In this document: piece after piece, positions 1-9,934 of the stretch
Position numbering within the stretch: the stretch's first letter is position 1
How the letters are laid out: every line of letters starts with the position of its first letter
Assembly: GCA_023151115.1 (NCBI GenBank)
Contig: JAKLJP010000035.1
Span: 17,579-81,578, forward strand
Length of the DNA: 64,000 nucleotides
Reading direction: 5' to 3'
Source of the DNA: Anaerolineae bacterium
GTDB lineage: Bacteria; Chloroflexota; Anaerolineae; 4572-78; J111
Translations under genes and position numbers: made by a program
The notes under the pieces: model-generated
Databases searched by the model: none
Seen by the model: the letters and a program-made list of their open reading frames with translations, nothing else
Told to the model about the DNA's origin: nothing

Positions 1-2882
1 GAATTGATTTTGACGCGGATGAACGAGCCGGGGCCAAACTCGATGCTTATATTTGTTGGGTGCAAACCATTCTGGCCCATTACGAGGGGTATCTCCTCCA
101 GTTAACCGTAGGCGATAAAGGCAGTTATCTTTACACTGCCTTTGGCGCGCCCATTGCTCATGAAGACGATGCCCGGCGGGCCGCTGCCGCCGCACTGGAA
201 TTACGCAACTTACCCATCGCCCTCAATTTTATTAGCAATGTTAAAATTGGCATTAGCCAGGGCCAGATCTATACCGGGGCTTATGGTGGAACCATGCGCC
301 GTACCTATGGCGTGATGGGTGATGATGTAAATTTAGCGGCCCGCCTCATGCAAGCCGCCGCGCCCGGACAAATTCTGGTGAGCGCCAACGCCCGCCAACC
401 CGTTGCCGATACCTTTAGCTGGGATAGCCTGCCGCTGCTTAAAGTCAAAGGCAAAGCCGAACCGGTCAAGGTGTTCAGTTTGAACGGGCCCAAAGAACGA
501 CAGGCCATCCATTTGCAAGAGCCAACTTATGCCCTGCCGATGGTCGGGCGAGAAGCCGAACTGGACCTGATTGGGCAGAAATTGAGCCAGGCTCTGGCCG
601 GACACGGCCAGATCGTCGGTATTACGGCTGAGGCCGGCATGGGTAAATCTCGCCTGGTGGCCGAGATTATCCGTTTGGCCAATGATCATCAGATGGTTGC
701 CTATGGCGGAGAGTGCCAATCTTACGGTACCAACATCAGCTACCTGGTCTGGCATTCTATTTGGCGGGGCTTCTTCCACCTCGACTCCATCCGTGAAGCG
801 CCAGAGCAGATTACCCAGTTGGAGCAGCAGCTCAAGTTGATTGATCCAACCCTGACCCCTCGTTTGCCCCTTTTAGGGGTAGCGTTGAATATATCTATTC
901 CCGATAATGAACTGACTCACTCCTTTGATGCCAAGCTGCGCAAATCCTCACTGGAAGCGCTGTTGATAGATTGCCTGCGCGCTCGGGCCAGAAAAACCCC
1001 TTTGCTGCTGGTACTGGAAGACTGTCACTGGCTTGATCCGCTGTCACATGATTTGCTGGAAGAAGTGGGGCGGGCTATCGTTGATTTGCCGGTGCTGCTG
1101 GTTATAGCTATGCGCCCGCCGGAACTACAGCGCCTGCAAGCGCCGCGGGTGAGCCAACTGCCACACTTTACCGAAATTGTCCTGGCCGATTTTACCGAGC
1201 AGCAGGCGGAACGACTTATCACCCTCAAGCTGCATCAATTTTTTGGCGCACAGGCTGAACTGCCTCGTATTCTGGTCGAGCGGATCACATCTCGCGCCCA
1301 GGGCAATCCTTTTTACATCGAAGAATTATTAAACTTTCTCCATGATCAGGTATTGGACCCCCACGACGGTGAGGCGCTGGAACAATTTGATTTGCCCACC
1401 AGCCTGCACAGCTTGATTCTCAGCCGCATTGACCGCCTCAGCGAGAGCCAAAAGAGTATGGTCAAAGTAGCCAGTGTGATAGGTCGTCTGTTTAGAGCGG
1501 CCTGGCTGTGGGGCGTCTACCCGGAACTAGGTGAACCCCACCGCATCAAAGCTGATCTCGATGTGCTAAGCCAGCTCGATTTGATCCCCATGGACACCCC
1601 TGAACCGGAGCTAACCTATCTTTTTAAACATGTTATTACGCAAGAAGTGGCTTACGAAAGTCTACCCTACGCCACACGGGCTATCCTGCATGAACAATTG
1701 GCCTGGTTTATTGAGCGGGCTTACAGCACAAGCATTGAGCAATTTATTGATTTATTGGCCTTTCATTATGAACGCAGCCAGAACGAAGCCAAAAAACGGG
1801 AGTACCTGCGCAAAGCCGGCGAACTTGCCCAGGCAAACTATGCCAATGAAGCTGCGATTAGCTACTATGAGCGAGTTTTGCCCCTCTTGCCCGAACCGGA
1901 ACGGGTGACGGTGATGCTCAAGCTGAGTGAGGTGCTGCAACTGGTGGGGCAGTGGAATGACGCCGGTAATTTGTTACAACAAGCGCTGCAACTGGCTGAA
2001 CAACTGGGAGACCAATCGGCCCAAGCCTGGTGCCAGACTTTGACGGGCGAATTGTTTAGAAAACAGGGCTTGTATGCCGAAGCGTCGGCCTGGTTTGAGC
2101 GAGCCAAGGCCGGTTTTGAGGAATTGGGTGATCGAGCCGGAGTGGCTCAAGTGTTGCATTATAATGGGCACTTGGCTGATGGACAGGGAGATTATGAAGC
2201 AGCCCGCGCTTTGTACGAAGCCAGCCTGATTATTCGGCGAGAATTAGATGATAAAACTCGTATTGCCAGTTTACTAAGCAATTTAGGGCTGGTAGCCCAT
2301 CATCAGGGTGATTTTGAGTCAGCACGCCGGCTTTACGAGGAAAGCCTGGATTTGCGTTATGAATTGAAAGACAAGTGGGCTATAGGAGTTTCACTTAACA
2401 ACCTGGGTTATTTGAATTTTGATCTGGGCGATTATGAGGCGGCAGGCACCCAATTGGAAGTAGCTATAGGACTCCAACGGGAAGTTGGAGATAGACTCAT
2501 GATGGCGATTGCTTTGAATAATTTGGGAAATGTGGCCCGCGCTCAACACAACTATGCCGAAGCCCGCAGGTTATATGAAGAAAGCCTAACCATTAACAAG
2601 GAACTGGGCGATCGGGAAGGTATTGCTTACCTGCTGCAAGATATTGGCGGTTTGGCTGTTTTGCAAGGCCGGCCTGAGCGGACGCTGCGGTTATTTGGCG
2701 CGGTCGAAGAACTGCGCCAGCAAATTGGGGCCCCGCTCCCACCAACCGAATTAGCCAATTTTGAGAAAGTGCTTGAGGCAGCGCGTCAAGATTTGGGAGA
2801 AGAAGCAGGGGCTTCCATCATCGCTGAAGGTCGGGCTATGTCACTGGAAGAGGCTATAGATTACGCCTTTCAGGTGGAGTGA
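1..2882 (+). CDS. Adenylate/guanylate cyclase-like - AAA ATPase - TPR regulator (5' end outside window)
   Basis: The reading frame is open from position 3, so the start lies upstream of the window. What remains begins inside a class III nucleotide cyclase domain (GDDVNLAARL near nt 320-350). The metal-binding first half of the cyclase is not visible, so catalytic competence cannot be judged. An ATPase module follows, with Walker A (AEAGMGKSR, nt ~630-655) and Walker B (LVLEDCHWLD, nt ~1010-1040), as in MalT/LuxR-type STAND proteins. From nt ~1880 to 2650 there are at least six TPR repeats of the form YEAARALYEASL. No C-terminal HTH is seen. Such cyclase-ATPase-TPR proteins are large signalling proteins; the ligand is unknown. 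Confidence 0.85.
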   Translation, partial: IDFDADERAGAKLDAYICWVQTILAHYEGYLLQLTVGDKGSYLYTAFGAPIAHEDDARRAAAAALELRNLPIALNFISNVKIGISQGQIYTGAYGGTMRRTYGVMGDDVNLAARLMQAAAPGQILVSANARQPVADTFSWDSLPLLKVKGKAEPVKVFSLNGPKERQAIHLQEPTYALPMVGREAELDLIGQKLSQALAGHGQIVGITAEAGMGKSRLVAEIIRLANDHQMVAYGGECQSYGTNISYLVWHSIWRGFFHLDSIREAPEQITQLEQQLKLIDPTLTPRLPLLGVALNISIPDNELTHSFDAKLRKSSLEALLIDCLRARARKTPLLLVLEDCHWLDPLSHDLLEEVGRAIVDLPVLLVIAMRPPELQRLQAPRVSQLPHFTEIVLADFTEQQAERLITLKLHQFFGAQAELPRILVERITSRAQGNPFYIEELLNFLHDQVLDPHDGEALEQFDLPTSLHSLILSRIDRLSESQKSMVKVASVIGRLFRAAWLWGVYPELGEPHRIKADLDVLSQLDLIPMDTPEPELTYLFKHVITQEVAYESLPYATRAILHEQLAWFIERAYSTSIEQFIDLLAFHYERSQNEAKKREYLRKAGELAQANYANEAAISYYERVLPLLPEPERVTVMLKLSEVLQLVGQWNDAGNLLQQALQLAEQLGDQSAQAWCQTLTGELFRKQGLYAEASAWFERAKAGFEELGDRAGVAQVLHYNGHLADGQGDYEAARALYEASLIIRRELDDKTRIASLLSNLGLVAHHQGDFESARRLYEESLDLRYELKDKWAIGVSLNNLGYLNFDLGDYEAAGTQLEVAIGLQREVGDRLMMAIALNNLGNVARAQHNYAEARRLYEESLTINKELGDREGIAYLLQDIGGLAVLQGRPERTLRLFGAVEELRQQIGAPLPPTELANFEKVLEAARQDLGEEAGASIIAEGRAMSLEEAIDYAFQVE

Positions 2883-2913
2883 CCGCAAACCAACAGGCAA
2901 AGCCAACAATTTA

Positions 2914-3003
2914 GGCCCCCTCGCTCCCAAACTATTTGGCAGTTTGGGAACGAAGGGGCGGGGTGGGGGTGAATCAATTCTCTGTTCACCCCTTATTTTT
3001 ATT
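2914..3003. terminator. Hairpin pair between convergent genes, second one terminator-like
   Basis: The first hairpin has arms TCCCAAACT and AGTTTGGGA around nt 2926-2950, nested in a wider CCCC/GGGG inverted repeat. The second has arms GGGGTGAA (2966-2973) and TTCACCCC (2985-2992) followed by a T-rich run. It fits a terminator for the upstream plus-strand gene. Confidence 0.6.
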
Positions 3004-6000
3004 ATGGGTTTGAAATATTTCCCCCGGCAAAGTCATCAATAATCGCGTTGTGAGCCTTGCGGAACCATAGACCAATCTGGCCGCCCCTGTTAGCGTAGAA
3101 GCTGCCGGCATCAGCAAGGCCCACCAGTGTATTATTAATATACAACTCGACCTTGCCGTTGGCCAACGCTCTCGCCCCCAGGCGGTCGCCCTCTTGAACC
3201 GGTGTGGGCGGTGTGAACGAACCTACCGCTAACCAGTCGCCATTGCTCTTGCGAACTTCAACGTCTATATTGCCACTGAGGGCGTTGTAGTTGACCAAGA
3301 TAGCCCCTGGGCCATAATTGTTGAGTTTTTGCACTTTAAGCATAAGGCCATGGAAGGCGCTGCCAGGGTTGAACTTGGTGAGTTTGATACAAGCCACCTG
3401 GTTAGGTCCAAAGATGGTAGGTTTCCAATGGATCGGCCCCCCTTGGCCCACTTTTACCTGCTGGTTAACAATGCTGTATCCAGTTATGGCCCCGGCCCAG
3501 TTGGTGTTGTTCAAGCCGCCATCCGGCTGATTAAAGGCATCAAGGGTTTGTTCACAGATGTCGGTCAGCGTCAGTCCGGTGGAGGCCGTAGCCGGATTAT
3601 AGCGCGGATCGTTCAAGGTTACCGTTGTATCATTCCCCAGCGGAATTTGACCGCCGAAGTAAACTGCGGCGTTATAACTGCCAGGAGGCAAGGGTATGTT
3701 CCCCAGCGTGGCCCGCCCCAGGAAATTGGTAATCACTGCTTCGGTATAAGTACCCCCACTCCCGGTCACTACAAAAACAACGGTTTTCTCAAACAATCGC
3801 CGGCCCAGCGCATCAGTCAGCGTAGCGATCACGAGCGAATCATCGCCAGGGAGTCCTTTCGGAGTTGCAGGTTCAAGCGTCAGGGCTGTGTCTTGCTTCT
3901 GAATCTGGAATTTAAACGTGTTTGGAGCAGCAGAGGCCGCATACGAAGGGTTGCCAGGGAAGGTAGCCCGAACATCGTATTGATTAGGCGGCGTCCCTAA
4001 TAAAGGAAGCGTAGCGCTGGCCCGGCCATCACTGCCGGTAACACCAATGCCGGTCTGTGAACCCAGACCAAAAATGATGGCTTGACCTTCCAGTTCATTT
4101 CCTGCCTCATCGGTTAGAGTGGCGCTAAAGGTGGCTTCAGCTCCATAGCGGCCTGAAGTAGCAGCAGGTGGGTCAAGCGATAAGGCCGTTGCTAGTAATT
4201 CATTTTCCTCCATACCGGGAATGTAATACCCGCCCAGGTTAGTGGCCATGCTGACCAACCCGACCCCATTGACAGCCTGGACGATGTAACGGACGTTCTC
4301 CGGCGTGTCGCCCAGGTCAAAGAGACCTTCCCATAAGGTAGAATCGGCGCTATTTTGAGTCAGGTTTAACGACTGCCAGGTGCCGTTGCAAGGAGTGTCG
4401 GATGAACAGACAGTATAAGTTACCCAGACTTCCTGGATGCCGGCTACCGGATCGCCAATCACTCTCATCCTGAAGTTGACACCCTCTGGCCTGATGGGGG
4501 CCGATACTTGGGCAATGACCGGGGCTGCGGACAGGGCCGGTGTGCCTTCAGCGTCAAAAGATTCCGTATTGTTGCTGTAGTACAGGCGGAAGTTTATATC
4601 CGAATACTGGCGGAGGGTATTGGTTTCAGAACCGGGCGAAGTTGATTTGAATTGGGCCGGGGTTACGGCTAGGCGAGTGGTAACGCCTCCTCTTGCCAGG
4701 GCTTCCAAGTAATTCACGCTCCAGGGTTGGGTGGGGAAGAAAATGTCGGATAGGTAAGGCGTATGGACGCTACGAATTTCGGTGGTTGGTGCTCCGGTTA
4801 AGGCCCTAACATTGGGGATGTCCGTATAGACGCCGCCCCGGAAGCCTACCCCGCGCAGCACCAGGTTATCAGGCGCAGTGACATTTCGCACCATCAACGG
4901 CAAAACAGGTTCGCCTGGGTTGCTTAACACACCGCTGTCGCCAGAAAGGTAAAGCGCCTCGACCGTCTCATTGAGATTGTCTACATCCTGAAGCTCCACA
5001 GTGCTGGGATCTATATTGAGATCATCTGGATCAAAGGTGATATCGGCAAATCTTAGATTCAGGGCAACGCCGGGGCCGTTCGGGTCTTCCAGCCCAAAAT
5101 CATCAAGATCGCTATCGCTGATGATGCTGGCATCACTCGGTGGGTCGAGGCGCGCGCCAGGCATATTGATGCTTAACATCGGCAGGCCAAAAATGGTTGC
5201 TTCTATCAAAGATTTTTCATGCAGGGCGCGCAACTGCGGCGTCTGAGCCAGATAGATTTGCTTGGCATTCACCAGTGCCTGGCCGATGGAGACCGGCCCT
5301 GAGCCGGTGCGTAATTGCCGGCTAAATTCCAGGTAAATGCGCTCGCTGTATTCCAGAAAATCGGTATCGCCATACTGATAGCCGGTGCCGCCGATGAAGG
5401 TAGCCCCTTTGCGGGCAAATGCCTGTGCCCAATCGGGTTCGGCGGTCAGGCCGGGGATACCGTGCTCATTAACAATGTTGTAGCCGGAGTGGCAGCCAAT
5501 GCTGAAAATGAGCGCATTTTGCAGATTAACCGACGACGAGGTAAGGTCGGTCGAAAGCAGGCGCGTTTGATAATCGGCGGCCAAGGCGCTGCTGGCGCTA
5601 AAATGTCCACCCAAGAAGATCAGGTCATGCCGACTGTCCAGCAGTTGGTCAGCCAATTGATCGGCCGTCCAGGCGCTGGGATCTAACGGCGACACATCGC
5701 GGCCGGTGATAAGACTGGCGGCGCTGCCGGCCGGGATACCCAGACCATTCTCAAGCTGCGTTTGAATTTCTGCGGCCGCATCGGCAAAAAAGTCGTAGCC
5801 TGTCACCAGGGCCGAAGTGGGCGCGGGCGCCACGCCGTTGGAAGTTGCCAGGTAAGCATCCAGCATGCGGGTGGCGTCGGCGGCTGTTTCCACCAAACGG
5901 CCCACCGCCAAATCCGGGATAGGTAAGGTGCTGACCTGGACCGACAGATCAACCTGAGAGCCATACTCATCCTGGCCGAGTACATAGTCAAGCCGTAGGC

Positions 6001-9000
6001 TAGCCTCGGAAGTGGTGAAACCATCCACCGGCGGTATATAATCTGACTCCGGCCCCAGCAGCGCTCGATCAGGATAGCGGAAGAAGGGGATCACATTGTC
6101 GTTGCCAACGAGGACCACATAGGCCAGGTTAGGGTTGGCGTTCCGGTAGGCGCTGATAATATCTTTGATCGCTCCGGCGACCAGGTTTTTGGCATAAGGA
6201 CAGTCAAAGTTGGTGTCAGCTTGGGCATTTGCTGCCGCTACTCTGGCATCAGCGCCAACATCAACTACCGCACCGGCCACTTCGGGCCGGGCAGCAAAGG
6301 TAGTCAACCGGGCCTGAAGCGCGGCTATCTCCTCCAGTGTGCCCCCCATACGAGCCAAATCGGTCAAGATGATGGTTCTAAAGTTACCGGCCGGCGCTGT
6401 GAAGCTGGGCGGCGAGAGGGGGGCGACATCCCCACAGCCGCCGGGGACCAGGGTAACTTCAAGCCGGAAGGGGGCGGCCAGGTTAAAAGCGCCATTGCGC
6501 CCTTTCACCCGAATGTAAAAATCGCCGGTGTTGTTCCAGGCGTTAGCAATGATGCCTTCGCTGGCTGTCCCCTCAAAAGCGGAGATACCAATCAAACTAA
6601 TCGTCTGGGCGCTGGAAAAGGCTTCGGGTGAACGCGCACCACGAGCAATAGCATCATCCGAGCGTGCCCCTCGCGCTAAAGCATCAGGTGAGTAGGCATC
6701 GGGGGCAAAAGCGTCGGGCGCAAAAGATTCCGGTGAACGTGCGCCTCGGGCCAAAGCATCGGGTGAACGCGCACCACGAGCAATAGCATCGGGCGAAAAA
6801 GCGTTGGCGGCAAAAGCATCGGGTGAACGCGCACCGCGAGCAAGCGCATCGGGTGAACGCGCCCCCCGCGCAACGGCATCGCCGGCAAAACCATCGCTGG
6901 CAAATTCGGCGTTTAACTGCACCAAATCTTGAATGTTGGGGTCGGTCAGTTCATCAAAGGCAACCCGGATATCTTTGTATAGAGTCAGATCGTAGTTCTC
7001 CGGCAACTCGGTCAGGGTGACAATCACCTGGCTGTTGGGCTGGACACGGAATTTGTACCAGCGCGACTGGCCTTGCTGGTCAATGAATTGAGTTATCTCC
7101 GCTGTCGAGTTAAGTTCCAGGGCTGCTGGCCAGGTGTCGTTGCCGGGGCTGACCGGCACACACTTCGAGAATTCGGAAGTGCCGTCGGGGCCGGTGGCGG
7201 TGGCTGTTACAAATTGGCCGAGAGGAACGGCCACAGGGAAGGAGATGTCAGCATCGGTGAAGACGGCATCGCCGCTGTTGTCGGTAGCAACGGTTGCTGT
7301 TCCCAGCAAGCTTTGGCCTTCACCAAAGTCGGACGGGTTGCAGGTGGGATTGACAAAAAATTCCAGGCTGAAAGTGGTATTGGCGGTGCTGTTGAGCCGG
7401 CCTTCGATCCGGGTGCTGCTGCCATCGGGGAAAGCGCCGGTTAAAACCGGGAAGTTTTGCAGGTTGTTGGCCCCTGCATCTGGATCAAAGGTGGGGGCAA
7501 CGCCAACGTCGTTAGGGGTTACGCCGTCGCCGCCGAGGTCAATGCCTAAGGTGTTGCTAAAGATACTGTTGCTAAGAATAGTAATGCTGATGCCGTTGGT
7601 TACCCGAATCCCGGCTGCACTAAAATTGCGGATTGCCAGTTTTTGGATTGTGCTGTTGCCGGTGTTAAAGTCGAAACCGTTAACCGCCACCCCGGTCTGG
7701 CTGCCATCCAGGGTGATGATCGGCGTATTGCTATAACCCGGCTGTGTGCCGCCATCAATTTTTACCGGATCGGTAATGACCGGCAAAGCGGAAAGTAACT
7801 GGATGACTTGTGGGCCGTCAGGGGGGATGTTGAAGTGAATCTCGTTGAGCGCCAGGGTATTGGGGCGAGCATTGGCCGCGTTGATAGCCTCACGCAGGGA
7901 GCAGTGGGTGGTATCGCACTGACCATCGTCGGCGTCGGCGGCGGTGTTGACGGTGAGAATAGGATTGGCCGCTTCAAGTTCAAAGGAACCAATATCGCAC
8001 TTCGTATTTTGGGGTCGCGCAATGCCGCGCTGATCGGCAGTGAAAACACATTTTTCCGCGGGGATGGCATCAATCGCCGGACTGCCGGGCAGCAAGGCGT
8101 GGGTTTCGGTGCTGCCGCCGTTGTTCTGTAGCGGGCCAAGCAGGGGGTCGGTACTTTTGTCGGTGCTAATAGTCGGACAGCCGGTGTTGTTGCCTACCAG
8201 ATTGTATCCCAGGCTGCCGGAAACAATACCATCGCAGTCGGCGTGGGTAGCGTCTGCGTTGGCAGTATTGCCGGCAATGATACTGTTTTGGTATCTAACC
8301 TTGCCATAGGAGAGATTTGCTACGCCTCCGCCGTGTTGAGCAGTGTTGTTACTGATGGTGCTGTGCTTAAGCGTTAGCGCGCCTTCGTTTTTGATACCGC
8401 CGCCGGCAGCTCCGGCAATGTTGCTGCTAACGGTACTGTTGTTGAGGGTCAGGATACCCCGGTTAAAAATACCGGCAGCGAGAACGGCAGTGTTACCACT
8501 GATGGTACTGTTGTTAATTGTCGCCTGGCCGTCATTCGACAGGCCGCCCCCTTGGTCACCGCCTGTAGCCTGGTTGCTGCTAAGGGTAACCCGGTTGAGG
8601 GTGAGCGTTCCCTTGTTGTAGATACCGCCACCAAAACCGCTGCCATTCACCAGGGTTAAATCGGTCAGAGTCAGTTTACCCAAATTACCCACATGGAAGA
8701 TGCGGTCAGAGAGGTTTTCGGCGTCAATAACGGTATCTCCGGCGCCACTGAGGGTTACATTACTGGTTATATCCAGATCGCCTTTGGCCGCAGCATCTTC
8801 GTTTTTGCCCGTGAGGCTCAGGCTATACACACCGCCTTCCAGGGCAATAAGGTCGGTGGTGCTGCCGGCAGGACAGGCGTCTACGGCTTTATTGGTATTG
8901 GCAGCAATAATGGCTTCACGCAGAGTACAGTTGCCGTTGTTGGTCCGGTCGTCAGTTTTGACGTTTACGGCGATGATAGAAGCGATAGAGGGAGCAAATT

Positions 9001-9520
9001 GTTCTGCCTGAACTACAACTGTGCCGGTTACAGTCGGTGTGGCGGTGAGGGCATAGGCATACGTGCCGGATTGGTCAAAGGTTTGGCTAAATGAACTGCC
9101 GGGAGGAATGTCGCCGCTTTGCCAGTTAGTCGGCACGCCCTTATTGACCGGCAATAATTCGTTGCCAACAGCGTTATTGTTCTGGCTGTTGGCATTATTA
9201 AAAATAAGTGGTAAGTAAAGAGCGAAGCCTGCTGCCGTCCCGGTCCCTTCGAGACGTTGGGTTTGGCTGGAGTGATTGGTCCAGCGGATGGTCATTCCAG
9301 GGGAGATGGTCAGGACCGGAGGAAAAATACTCTCGTCGGTAATAAAAACATCGAGGGTTGTTTCGTCGGTGGAGACAGGATCGGTCTGAAGTGGGGGTGG
9401 CTGGTTGAGCCAGGAGGCTGGCTTACTTTGATCCGGTTTGGCCCAGGCCAGCGAACTTACAAAGAAAACTAATAGCAGCAGGCTGAAACTAGATAAAAAT
9501 CCCCAATATTTAGTCGTCAT
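3002..9520 (-). CDS. Giant secreted surface protein: cupredoxin-like, CSLREA beta-helix, PDA repeats, C25 gingipain-like peptidase, lectin-like end
   Basis: I chose the ATG at 9520 because GGGAGG lies 9 nt upstream; it gives 2172 residues starting with a signal peptide (MTTKYWGFLSS..., cleavage after SLAWA). A cupredoxin-like domain follows (~40-170). Two CSLREA modules come next (TLREAIIAAN ~210; CSLREAINAAN ~555), with beta-helix repeats. A run of ARGARSPDA-type repeats spans ~875-970. A C25-type cysteine peptidase core carries likely catalytic His in LGGHFSAS (~1306) and Cys in SIGCHSGYN (~1343). Ig-like segments follow, and a concanavalin/lectin-like domain covers the last ~190 residues. 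No LPxTG or Por-type sorting tail is evident. The substrate is unknown. Confidence 0.85.
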   Translation of the reverse strand: MTTKYWGFLSSFSLLLLVFFVSSLAWAKPDQSKPASWLNQPPPLQTDPVSTDETTLDVFITDESIFPPVLTISPGMTIRWTNHSSQTQRLEGTGTAAGFALYLPLIFNNANSQNNNAVGNELLPVNKGVPTNWQSGDIPPGSSFSQTFDQSGTYAYALTATPTVTGTVVVQAEQFAPSIASIIAVNVKTDDRTNNGNCTLREAIIAANTNKAVDACPAGSTTDLIALEGGVYSLSLTGKNEDAAAKGDLDITSNVTLSGAGDTVIDAENLSDRIFHVGNLGKLTLTDLTLVNGSGFGGGIYNKGTLTLNRVTLSSNQATGGDQGGGLSNDGQATINNSTISGNTAVLAAGIFNRGILTLNNSTVSSNIAGAAGGGIKNEGALTLKHSTISNNTAQHGGGVANLSYGKVRYQNSIIAGNTANADATHADCDGIVSGSLGYNLVGNNTGCPTISTDKSTDPLLGPLQNNGGSTETHALLPGSPAIDAIPAEKCVFTADQRGIARPQNTKCDIGSFELEAANPILTVNTAADADDGQCDTTHCSLREAINAANARPNTLALNEIHFNIPPDGPQVIQLLSALPVITDPVKIDGGTQPGYSNTPIITLDGSQTGVAVNGFDFNTGNSTIQKLAIRNFSAAGIRVTNGISITILSNSIFSNTLGIDLGGDGVTPNDVGVAPTFDPDAGANNLQNFPVLTGAFPDGSSTRIEGRLNSTANTTFSLEFFVNPTCNPSDFGEGQSLLGTATVATDNSGDAVFTDADISFPVAVPLGQFVTATATGPDGTSEFSKCVPVSPGNDTWPAALELNSTAEITQFIDQQGQSRWYKFRVQPNSQVIVTLTELPENYDLTLYKDIRVAFDELTDPNIQDLVQLNAEFASDGFAGDAVARGARSPDALARGARSPDAFAANAFSPDAIARGARSPDALARGARSPESFAPDAFAPDAYSPDALARGARSDDAIARGARSPEAFSSAQTISLIGISAFEGTASEGIIANAWNNTGDFYIRVKGRNGAFNLAAPFRLEVTLVPGGCGDVAPLSPPSFTAPAGNFRTIILTDLARMGGTLEEIAALQARLTTFAARPEVAGAVVDVGADARVAAANAQADTNFDCPYAKNLVAGAIKDIISAYRNANPNLAYVVLVGNDNVIPFFRYPDRALLGPESDYIPPVDGFTTSEASLRLDYVLGQDEYGSQVDLSVQVSTLPIPDLAVGRLVETAADATRMLDAYLATSNGVAPAPTSALVTGYDFFADAAAEIQTQLENGLGIPAGSAASLITGRDVSPLDPSAWTADQLADQLLDSRHDLIFLGGHFSASSALAADYQTRLLSTDLTSSSVNLQNALIFSIGCHSGYNIVNEHGIPGLTAEPDWAQAFARKGATFIGGTGYQYGDTDFLEYSERIYLEFSRQLRTGSGPVSIGQALVNAKQIYLAQTPQLRALHEKSLIEATIFGLPMLSINMPGARLDPPSDASIISDSDLDDFGLEDPNGPGVALNLRFADITFDPDDLNIDPSTVELQDVDNLNETVEALYLSGDSGVLSNPGEPVLPLMVRNVTAPDNLVLRGVGFRGGVYTDIPNVRALTGAPTTEIRSVHTPYLSDIFFPTQPWSVNYLEALARGGVTTRLAVTPAQFKSTSPGSETNTLRQYSDINFRLYYSNNTESFDAEGTPALSAAPVIAQVSAPIRPEGVNFRMRVIGDPVAGIQEVWVTYTVCSSDTPCNGTWQSLNLTQNSADSTLWEGLFDLGDTPENVRYIVQAVNGVGLVSMATNLGGYYIPGMEENELLATALSLDPPAATSGRYGAEATFSATLTDEAGNELEGQAIIFGLGSQTGIGVTGSDGRASATLPLLGTPPNQYDVRATFPGNPSYAASAAPNTFKFQIQKQDTALTLEPATPKGLPGDDSLVIATLTDALGRRLFEKTVVFVVTGSGGTYTEAVITNFLGRATLGNIPLPPGSYNAAVYFGGQIPLGNDTTVTLNDPRYNPATASTGLTLTDICEQTLDAFNQPDGGLNNTNWAGAITGYSIVNQQVKVGQGGPIHWKPTIFGPNQVACIKLTKFNPGSAFHGLMLKVQKLNNYGPGAILVNYNALSGNIDVEVRKSNGDWLAVGSFTPPTPVQEGDRLGARALANGKVELYINNTLVGLADAGSFYANRGGQIGLWFRKAHNAIIDDFAGGNISNP
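6605..6905 (-). repeat. In-frame PDA-type coding repeats in the C25 surface protein
   Basis: Units of about 9-10 codons encode ARGARSPDA or close variants (SPDAFA, APDAYS, RSDDAI, RSPESF). They are strongly similar at DNA level (GCATCGGGTGAACGCGCACC recurs), so recent expansion is likely. They sit between the beta-helix half and the peptidase half, probably as a linker. Confidence 0.8.
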
Positions 9521-9934
9521 GGTAAAGAACCCTCCCAAGCCATCATTAGCCATTTAACTTTTTGACAACAAAGCAATAATAGAGGGTCGAGCGGCCCTCC
9601 AGGTGAGGAAATATAGAGGCTGTAACAGGTTTGTAGATTCAGTACTGTTTGGAAGTCTGTTACTGGTTAGAAAGATGGAATTGGGAAAAGGCAGTAAGGG
9701 ATTGTATTTGATGACAAATCCTACTCTAACATAGAACTTTCATAATTTCCATAAGAAAGTAGTATGAATCGGGTTAGAATCGGAGCAATTTGGCAAGTTT
9801 GGCGATCAAAAAGTTTTTAGTAAAATGCGCTGTAAGGAGTCAGAGAGTCACCTGGCAACGATACACACACTGAAAATTACTTTCTGACTACTGATTACTG
9901 ACCGCTATTTTCACAGGAGTAAAATTCTTGTTGG
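9521..9934. other. Divergent intergenic region
   Basis: This 414-nt AT-rich spacer lies between divergent genes. It holds the SD of the C25 gene and, near 9885-9912, one copy of the CTACTGATTACTGACC word that recurs in other spacers (36541, 43360, 49210-49275, 53250). I see no ORF and no convincing RNA. Promoters for both genes should lie here but no clear -35/-10 pair stands out. Confidence 0.5.

Noticed and set aside
6605..6905. Short regular repeats resembling CRISPR or a tandem satellite
   Set aside because: They translate as in-frame PDA repeats of the C25 protein.
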